Source: Rhodospirillaceae bacterium (GTDB taxonomy: Bacteria > Pseudomonadota > Alphaproteobacteria > MPNO01 > UBA2964). Taken from it: a stretch of 12,416 bases of DNA. Position numbers and translations under genes: made by a program. This document shows, piece after piece, positions 7,465 to 12,416 of this stretch. Position 1 is the stretch's first letter, and every line of letters begins with the position of its first letter. The stretch lies in the NCBI GenBank assembly GCA_002724505.1, contig PBOV01000014.1, positions 41,002 through 53,417 of the forward strand, read 5' to 3'. The notes under the pieces were generated by a model. It did not search any database. It was not told where the DNA came from and was given only the letters and a program-made list of their open reading frames with translations.

Positions 7465-8229
7465 ATGAGCACACTTCCAAGAGAAAATTTACGCGATTTT
7501 ATTAATGATTTTCGCCTCGACGTTAAATTCCGATATGTGCCATTCCGGGGTTATTATCGGCATAGATCCCATAAATATATGCGTAAAATTGACCCCGAAA
7601 TGGGATTGCTTAAATTTATTGTTAATCCAAAACGCATCTGCCTGGATGTCGGCGCAAATCTTGGTTTGTTTACTTACTTTCTGTCCCGTTACTCCCCGCA
7701 TGTCTACGCGTTTGAGCCAAACCCTATCCCCTTGAGGATTTTACGCTATGTTGCGGACAGGAATGTCACGGTGCTGCAAATGGCTTTATCTAATAAAACC
7801 GGTGAAGCTGAACTTGTAGTACCTAAGGGTCGCAAGGGGTGGTCAAGTAATGGCGCTAGTATAGAATACGGTGAAGGCGAAGGGCATGTTGTCAAAGTGC
7901 CTGGCAGCCGCATTGACGACCTTGATTATAGGGACATTGGTTTTATCAAGATCGACGTCGAAGGACACGAAAAATCTGTCCTTGAAGGCGCTCAGAAAAC
8001 CCTCGAAAGGGACAGACCTAACCTTTTCGTTGAAAATGAATTCACACATGCCGGCGATGGTGTCGCCGATGTTTTTGATATGATGAAGGCACTTGAGTAT
8101 GACGGTTTCGCACTAATTGATGGAGTATTATCGAACATCAATCGTCTGTCTCTGGAAGAACATCAGATCAATGCAGAGCGTGGTACTGGTGGTCGTTACG
8201 TGAAAAATTTTATTTTTATCCCTAAGTAG
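7465..8229 (+). CDS. FkbM family methyltransferase
   Basis: This 254-residue protein shows the SAM-binding Rossmann pattern of FkbM methyltransferases: ICLDVGANLGLFTYFLS at 58-74 (motif I), VYAFEPNP at 80-87 (acidic residue that holds the SAM ribose) and IGFIKIDVEGHEKSVLEGA in the second half, the family signature. These enzymes O-methylate sugars or polyketide hydroxyls; in Gram-negative bacteria they are often linked to surface polysaccharides. No glycosyltransferase is adjacent, so the acceptor is unknown. The ATG at 7465 has only a weak purine-rich stretch before it. No signal peptide is seen, so the protein is presumably cytoplasmic. Confidence 0.9.
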   Translation: MSTLPRENLRDFINDFRLDVKFRYVPFRGYYRHRSHKYMRKIDPEMGLLKFIVNPKRICLDVGANLGLFTYFLSRYSPHVYAFEPNPIPLRILRYVADRNVTVLQMALSNKTGEAELVVPKGRKGWSSNGASIEYGEGEGHVVKVPGSRIDDLDYRDIGFIKIDVEGHEKSVLEGAQKTLERDRPNLFVENEFTHAGDGVADVFDMMKALEYDGFALIDGVLSNINRLSLEEHQINAERGTGGRYVKNFIFIPK

Positions 8230-8291
8230 AGTGTTTTTGGCATTTTTCTACCATCGTTTTTAATTTAGCTAAAAATAAACCGGAGACCCTC

Positions 8292-8936
8292 ATGAACATC
8301 CAACTTTACTATGCTCCAATAACTTGCGCATTGGCGCCTTATATAACATTGACAGAGGCGGGGGCCGAGTTTGAGACTATTCCGCTCAATTTTGGGCAAC
8401 GGCAACACATGTCTCCAGAATACCTGGCAATTAATCCGAAGCATAAGGTGCCTATGTTAGTTGTGGATGGAACAAAATTGACGGAGAATGTCGCCATTCA
8501 GCAATGGATCGCTCGCACTTTCCCAAAGGCCAATTTATTACCAGAAGATGGTTGGGAGGAGTTGCAGGCGGTTTCGCTAGTTTCATGGTGTTCATCTGGT
8601 ATTCATCCTTTTTTGCGGGTGATAAATGGACCGTCAAAGGTTTGTGACATAAGTAGTACAGAAGAAAACATCCGGAACCACGCGGCGGAACATGTATATG
8701 AGTGTTTTGAAATCGCAGAAAATTTACTCGATGGTAAGGAGTATTTTTTTAATCGTTTCACAGCGCCGGATACAAATTTTTACTGGTGTTTTCGCCGGGC
8801 GGGCCAGTTTAATCTTAACCTTTCGTCTTTCACCAATTGCCAGGCCCATTTCGACCGAATGGAGCGACGGGCGAGTGTTCGGAAACTTCTGGATTTTGAA
8901 GAAAGGGTTCAGGCAGAATTTTCTAACGCAGCGTAG
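8292..8936 (+). CDS. Glutathione S-transferase family protein, beta-class-like
   Basis: This 214-residue protein has an N-terminal thioredoxin-fold domain followed by the all-helical C-terminal domain, the usual GST size. LYYAPITCALAPYI places Cys12 where beta-class bacterial GSTs have catalytic Cys10. NPKHKVPML holds the cis-proline that binds glutathione, and LTENVAIQQWIA is the conserved glutathione gamma-glutamyl contact (TEN in place of the more usual TES or TEG). The role is probably conjugation or reduction of an electrophile in the cytoplasm; the substrate is unknown. GGAG at 8282-8285, 6 bases before the ATG, supports the start. The TauE/SafE-type exporter begins 12 bases after the stop, so the two are probably co-transcribed. 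The glyoxalase gene downstream also depends on glutathione. Confidence 0.9.
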   Translation: MNIQLYYAPITCALAPYITLTEAGAEFETIPLNFGQRQHMSPEYLAINPKHKVPMLVVDGTKLTENVAIQQWIARTFPKANLLPEDGWEELQAVSLVSWCSSGIHPFLRVINGPSKVCDISSTEENIRNHAAEHVYECFEIAENLLDGKEYFFNRFTAPDTNFYWCFRRAGQFNLNLSSFTNCQAHFDRMERRASVRKLLDFEERVQAEFSNAA

Positions 8937-8948
8937 CGGCGTGTATAC

Positions 8949-9704
8949 GTGGCAGAGCCCCTTACCCTAATTCTTATAGGCGTTATTTTCTTGTTGGCTG
9001 GCGCCATCAAGGGTGTCGTCGGCATGGGTTTGCCGACGGTCAGTCTCGCTTTGCTGGTCCTATTGTTAGATTTGCCAACCGCGATGGCATTGATTTTATT
9101 ACCCTCCTTTATAACGAATGTTTGGCAAGCAATAGTTGGCGGCAATTGGCTAGCAATTCTTAGACGTTCCCCGGAGTTTTTTATCTTGGCAACAGGCGGG
9201 GTCTGGTTAGGTGGGCATGCTTTGGGCAGTGTCGACCCATCTTTGCTCTCGGCATTACTGGGATTTCTTATCGTCCTATACGGAGCTTCCGGGCTTGCCA
9301 ATTATCGAATCACTATTGGTCCTACCCAGGAAAGACCTGCCGGGATAGTTGCAGGCTTTGTAAACGGTGTATTGACCGGTATGACCGGTTCATTCGCATT
9401 TCCTGGTGTATTGTATCTCAAGGCTCTGGGTCTTAAGCGTGAAGAGTTAATACAAGGGATGGGGATTTTATTTACTCTGTCCACCATTGGATTAGCAATT
9501 TCATTGCAAAGTAATGCGCTTCTGAGCACTAAGCTTCTTGTTATGTCTAGCGTAGGGCTGGTGCCCGCTGTTTTAGGCATGATGTTTGGTCAACGTATTC
9601 GAAACCGCATGTCCGAAATAATGTTCAGTCGGGTATTCTTAGCCGCGCTTGTTTTGTTAGGGGTGTATATTGCCGTATCTTCGGTGATCAGGTTTTCGGG
9701 TTAA
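8949..9704 (+). CDS. TauE/SafE family sulfite or organosulfur exporter-like membrane protein
   Basis: This 251-residue hydrophobic protein has about eight predicted membrane segments and the internal duplication of the TauE/SafE (DUF81) family. Each half opens with a glycine-rich helix: LAGAIKGVVGMGLP at about 17-30 and VNGVLTGMTGSFAFPG at about 138-153. The family is associated with export of sulfite, sulfoacetate or other organosulfur anions across the inner membrane, but specificity here is unknown. The start is a GTG, the first usable start after the in-frame TAG that ends the GST gene, and its ribosome binding site is poor, which fits translational coupling to the GST. Its TAA stop overlaps the stop codon of the convergent phosphatase gene. 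Confidence 0.88.
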   Translation: MAEPLTLILIGVIFLLAGAIKGVVGMGLPTVSLALLVLLLDLPTAMALILLPSFITNVWQAIVGGNWLAILRRSPEFFILATGGVWLGGHALGSVDPSLLSALLGFLIVLYGASGLANYRITIGPTQERPAGIVAGFVNGVLTGMTGSFAFPGVLYLKALGLKREELIQGMGILFTLSTIGLAISLQSNALLSTKLLVMSSVGLVPAVLGMMFGQRIRNRMSEIMFSRVFLAALVLLGVYIAVSSVIRFSG

Positions 9705-10228
9705 GCGGGGCGTTGCAATAACGGTTTAAGAAAGTCATGAAGGTTGCCCCGGACGAACAAATGTCCCTCTACATTCGCCGCTTTTGCTGCGGCAACATCG
9801 GTGTCGTGGTCGCCAATCATTAAACTTTTCTTTGGATCAATTTGCCTCTTCTCCAACAGCTTTAAAATCATACCTGGCGCTGGTTTGCGGCAGTCGCAGG
9901 CTATTTTGTATTCTAAACGAGCTTCTTCGGGGTGGTGGGGGCAGAACTCAAATCCGTCAATACGCGCATTTAAACCGGCTAGGTCAGAATTCATCCGATT
10001 GTGGAGTTTATTAACCACTTGCTCCGTATAATAGCCTCGCCCAATACCTGACTGATTTGTGACAACGAAAACGAGGTAGTCCATTTTGTTTGCGAGCTTA
10101 ATCGCTTCCCTCGCGCCCGGAATCCATACAAAGTTTTCCCAGTTATGGACATAACCAGTATCAACGTTAAGTGTACCATCTCGGTCAAAAAATATTGCTT
10201 TTTTCAATTTTATTCCCGAAACCACCAT
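9701..10228 (-). CDS. gmhB: D-glycero-beta-D-manno-heptose 1,7-bisphosphate 7-phosphatase-like (HAD-IIIA)
   Basis: This 175-residue protein carries all HAD-IIIA phosphatase motifs: FFDRDGTLN with nucleophile Asp15 and acid/base Asp17, VVTNQSGIGRG at 55-65, a lysine in CRKPAPGM (Lys115) and the magnesium motif GDHDTD at 139-144. CPHHPE and CDCRKP supply the zinc site typical of GmhB (Cys96, His98, Cys111, Cys113). GmhB removes the C7 phosphate from heptose bisphosphate in ADP-heptose synthesis for the lipopolysaccharide inner core. The related histidinol phosphatase domain of HisB is similar but is usually met in a his context, absent here. GGAG is 9 bases before the ATG. The gene is alone, without hldE or gmhA next to it. 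Confidence 0.88.
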   Translation of the reverse strand: MVVSGIKLKKAIFFDRDGTLNVDTGYVHNWENFVWIPGAREAIKLANKMDYLVFVVTNQSGIGRGYYTEQVVNKLHNRMNSDLAGLNARIDGFEFCPHHPEEARLEYKIACDCRKPAPGMILKLLEKRQIDPKKSLMIGDHDTDVAAAKAANVEGHLFVRGNLHDFLKPLLQRPA

Positions 10229-10315
10229 TTGTTGCTTTGTCTCCCTCTATCGAGATTTCCTACTCCACGCTACTCTATAACACAGCCGCGGCGCCTTAGA
10301 AGGAAAAGTCCGTTT

Positions 10316-11599
10316 ATGTTTGGACCCTTAATCGATGCAGTAATGACTAAAAGCACTTTTCGGGCTTTTCGTCATCGTAATTTTGCGATCGTCGAGGGGG
10401 CAGGCTGGTTGGCCGGTGCCGGTGTTTGGTTTTATCGGATTGGTTTGGCGGTCTTTGCTTGGGAATTAACTAAGTCGGGTTTTTGGTTAGGCGTAATCGC
10501 GATAGCTGAAGCGGGTCCCGGTATTCTTATTTCGCCGATTGCTGGCGCTTTGGCTGATCGCCATAATAGATTGGTGATGGCACGGATTGTGCAAGCCGCA
10601 ATGATGTTTGTCACGGCACTTCTAGCTATCATGACTTTTGCGGGGTTAGTCGATATCTGGACTTTGACAGCCTTTGCCTTCCTCCATGGTATTTGTGCAG
10701 GTTTTTGGACGCCCGTACGTATGTCGCTGGCACCTAACTTGGTGCCCCGAGAGGATTTGTCGGCGGCAATTGCCACTCATTCGATACTATTTAATCTCGG
10801 CCGAACTTTGGGGCCGGCTCTCGTTGCTCCCATTCTCGTTTTGTGGGGGGTGGGTGCCGTTTTCGCGATTAACGCAGCTTTTAACTTAATTTTCTCACTC
10901 GCGCTGTTTGGTGTTAAAATGATCAACCCTGATCGCAAGGCAGAAGCCGGCCGTTCTATGCGTAGTCATCTAATGGAGGGCTTCCGCTATACAGTCGTTC
11001 ATCCCGTCATAAAGTATCTTTTTCTAAATATGATTTTTGCATCGCTACTTTTAAGGGCCTACATGGAATTGCTGCCTGGTCTTTCAGAAACCGTATTTGG
11101 ATTTGACCCGGGGCAAGGAGTTCCCATTCTCGTTTCGGCCGCTGGCGTTGGTGCAATTCTTGCTTCTTTACTGATAGGTAATCTTAAGCGGCCCATCGCG
11201 TTGCTTAATGCCTATTTTTTTTCGGTCTTTGGATCATTGCTCTCATTGTCGTTATTTGTGTCCACATCAAATTTTTGGTTTGCAGTGTTTTGCACGGTTT
11301 TACTGAGTACAGCTCAAGTCGGTGTAAATATTTCAGGTCAGGTTGTTGTGCAGGGCAGTATTAGAGGTGATTTGCGGGGCCGAGTTATGTCCCTTTGGGG
11401 GTTGCTCAACAGGTCTGGTCCCGCACTTGGTGCGTTACTAATAGGCTATCTGTCCGGTTTTTGGGGATTTGCTTGGCCCATACTGGCAGGTGTTGGAGTT
11501 AGCGCCGTTATTGCGTTATTTGTTTTTTCAAAAAGAGATGCGATGCGCTTGGCGGTTATAAAACAAGAAAAGGTTAGCACGAGACAGGCCGCCAAATAG
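10316..11599 (+). CDS. MFS transporter, EntS-like (MFS_3)
   Basis: This protein has about 12 hydrophobic segments and the MFS loop 2-3 motif A in GALADRHNRLVM, with a matching GDLRGRVMSLWG in the second half. It resembles the EntS/MFS_3 group of exporters, which efflux siderophores or drugs by proton antiport in the inner membrane. I place the start at ATG 10316 (427 residues, MFGPLID); the frame is open to 10145, but the extra 57 residues are not MFS-like and would overlap the divergent phosphatase gene. AGGA at 10301-10304 is 11 bases before this ATG, slightly long; ATG 10343 is another possibility. The phosphatase gene diverges with 87 bases between. The substrate is unknown. Confidence 0.88.
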   Translation: MFGPLIDAVMTKSTFRAFRHRNFAIVEGAGWLAGAGVWFYRIGLAVFAWELTKSGFWLGVIAIAEAGPGILISPIAGALADRHNRLVMARIVQAAMMFVTALLAIMTFAGLVDIWTLTAFAFLHGICAGFWTPVRMSLAPNLVPREDLSAAIATHSILFNLGRTLGPALVAPILVLWGVGAVFAINAAFNLIFSLALFGVKMINPDRKAEAGRSMRSHLMEGFRYTVVHPVIKYLFLNMIFASLLLRAYMELLPGLSETVFGFDPGQGVPILVSAAGVGAILASLLIGNLKRPIALLNAYFFSVFGSLLSLSLFVSTSNFWFAVFCTVLLSTAQVGVNISGQVVVQGSIRGDLRGRVMSLWGLLNRSGPALGALLIGYLSGFWGFAWPILAGVGVSAVIALFVFSKRDAMRLAVIKQEKVSTRQAAK

Positions 11600-11621
11600 G
11601 TAATTTCGTTTGGTTGAGATA

Positions 11622-11674
11622 ACTAAGTGATGCTAGGACTAAGCGGCTAGTTCTGAAAATCAAACCTAACTAGC
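11622..11674. repeat. Imperfect direct repeats plus inverted repeat upstream of the glyoxalase gene
   Basis: ACTAAGTGATGCTAG at 11622-11636 is repeated imperfectly as ACTAAGCGGCTAG at 11638-11650. GCTAGTT at 11646-11652 then pairs with AACTAGC at 11668-11674 across a 15-base loop. Three CTAG tetramers fall within 41 bases, a tetramer that is rare in most proteobacterial genomes. The cluster ends 23 bases before the glyoxalase start, a place where an operator or a leader hairpin could act. No T-run follows the hairpin, so it is not a convincing terminator of the MFS gene. Confidence 0.4.
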
Positions 11675-11697
11675 TAAATACACTTGAGGACGGTTGA

Positions 11698-12138
11698 ATG
11701 GAATATTTGCACACTATGGTCCGTATCCGGGACATTGATGCGTCATTACACTTTTATTGTGACCTTCTCGGATTGCTCGAAGTGAGCCGCAAAGATAGCG
11801 AGAAAGGCCGTTTTACATTGATCTTTCTGGCTGCCCCTGGAGACGCCGAGAGCGCAAAAGACAACCGGCGGCCGACGGTTGAACTGACGTATAACTGGGA
11901 TTCAGAAAATTATAGCGGCGGACGAAATTTTGGTCATTTAGCCTATCGCGTAGATGATATTTATGCAGTTTGTAAGCGCCTGTTGGATGGTGGCGTAACG
12001 ATTAGCCGCCCCCCCCGGGATGGTCGTATGGCGTTTATTCGTTCGCCGGATGGTATATCAATTGAATTACTCCAGCGGGGCGACCCGCTCCCACCTTCTG
12101 AGCCGTGGGCCTCGATGCCAAATACTGGTGAATGGTAG
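11698..12138 (+). CDS. gloA: Lactoylglutathione lyase (glyoxalase I), VOC family
   Basis: This 146-residue protein is a two-module VOC-fold enzyme of GloA size. The four metal ligands of E. coli GloA are all in place: His5 in YLHTM, Glu62 in VELTYNW, His80 in FGHLAYRVDD and Glu123 in ISIELLQ. Glyoxalase I isomerises the hemithioacetal of methylglyoxal and glutathione to S-lactoylglutathione in the cytoplasm. The tail PPSEPWASMPNTGEW is typical of alphaproteobacterial GloA proteins as I know them and supports the lineage call. GAGGA lies about 7 bases before the ATG. A run of eight C at 12009-12016 inside the gene is read in frame. It is adjacent to an EamA-type transporter gene (46 bases), perhaps co-transcribed. 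Confidence 0.88.
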   Translation: MEYLHTMVRIRDIDASLHFYCDLLGLLEVSRKDSEKGRFTLIFLAAPGDAESAKDNRRPTVELTYNWDSENYSGGRNFGHLAYRVDDIYAVCKRLLDGGVTISRPPRDGRMAFIRSPDGISIELLQRGDPLPPSEPWASMPNTGEW

Positions 12139-12184
12139 GTGTCTGCCATTTCGCACTGACCCTTAACGCCTTATAACGGCCCTC

Positions 12185-12416
12185 ATGGGGTTTCTTAGAA
12201 TATTTCCTGATTGGTTTGTTGGTTTGCCAGTGGTTGTTCAGGCTGCTTGGTGGATGACACTTAGCGCCTTCGCTTATGCGGCGTCTATAGGTATTGCGCA
12301 TCATCTAACAGAGCATCTACCAGTATTTGAGGTGGCTCTGGGTCGGAATGTGTTTGCGGTCGTTTTTATGCTTCCCTGGCTGATACGGGTCGGCTTAGGA
12401 GCTATGCGGACTAGCC
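12185..12416 (+). CDS. EamA/DMT family transporter, N-terminal part (partial)
   Basis: From ATG 12185 the frame is open for 77 codons to the right edge, so the gene is cut by the window. The start, MGFLRIFPDWFVGLP, followed by a hydrophobic helix (WWMTLSAFAYAASIGIAHHL), then LPVFEVALGRNVFAVVFMLPWLIR, matches the beginning of EamA (drug/metabolite transporter) proteins, where the phrase LPVFEI-xxx-RN is characteristic. A full protein would be about 290-300 residues with ten membrane helices and act in the inner membrane; the substrate is unknown. No clear ribosome binding site is visible before the ATG, so the start is tentative. It follows the glyoxalase gene by 46 bases on the same strand. 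Confidence 0.75.
   Translation, partial: MGFLRIFPDWFVGLPVVVQAAWWMTLSAFAYAASIGIAHHLTEHLPVFEVALGRNVFAVVFMLPWLIRVGLGAMRTS

Noticed and set aside
8263..8276. Palindrome TTTAGCTAAA before the GST gene
   Set aside because: A short AT-rich palindrome in an AT-rich spacer is expected by chance and has no further structure around it.
10145..10315. 57-codon upstream extension of the MFS transporter frame
   Set aside because: It overlaps the start of the divergent phosphatase gene, is not hydrophobic in the MFS pattern, and ATG 10316 has AGGA upstream and gives the normal family length.

Overview
The window looks like a chromosomal stretch from a Gram-negative alphaproteobacterium, probably a marine or soil Rhodospirillales-like lineage. 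This is judged from gene content, not from a marker gene. The signs are a lipopolysaccharide-type heptose phosphatase (GmhB-like), a glyoxalase I whose C-terminal tail resembles alphaproteobacterial GloA proteins, and a catabolic mix of LLM flavin monooxygenase, MmgE/PrpD, cyclase and HpaB-type hydroxylase genes that is common in such genomes. Base composition by eye is intermediate in GC. I see no rRNA, tRNA, CRISPR array, transposase or phage gene. No gene-free stretch exceeds 300 bases; the longest (7288-7464, 177 bases) is AT-rich and holds only the upstream regions of its two divergent neighbours.

Positions 1-6971 form a catabolic block. On the minus strand, running off the left edge, is a large molybdopterin enzyme (1-2258) that strongly resembles the large subunit of pyrogallol-phloroglucinol transhydroxylase and keeps its molybdenum-ligand serine. 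Divergent from it is an LLM-class flavin monooxygenase (2523-3854), with a candidate promoter and two adjacent palindromes between them. Facing it is an MmgE/PrpD-family protein (3866-5218, minus). Next comes the C-terminal remnant of a cyclase-family hydrolase (5304-5517), truncated and frameshifted, whose stop codon overlaps the start of an HpaB-type FAD-dependent phenol hydroxylase (5514-6971). Taken together these genes suggest oxidative processing of a phenolic or other small organic substrate. The substrate is not known, and neither a flavin reductase nor the iron-sulfur partner of the transhydroxylase lies inside the window.

Positions 7006-12416 are more ordinary: a small parvulin peptidyl-prolyl isomerase (minus), an FkbM-type methyltransferase, a beta-class-like glutathione S-transferase followed 12 bases later by a TauE/SafE-type membrane exporter, a heptose bisphosphate phosphatase whose stop codon shares a TTAA with the exporter stop, an EntS-like MFS transporter, a metal-dependent glyoxalase I preceded by a repeat-rich leader, and the first 77 codons of an EamA/DMT transporter that runs off the right edge. 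The glutathione S-transferase and glyoxalase both point to glutathione-based detoxification.
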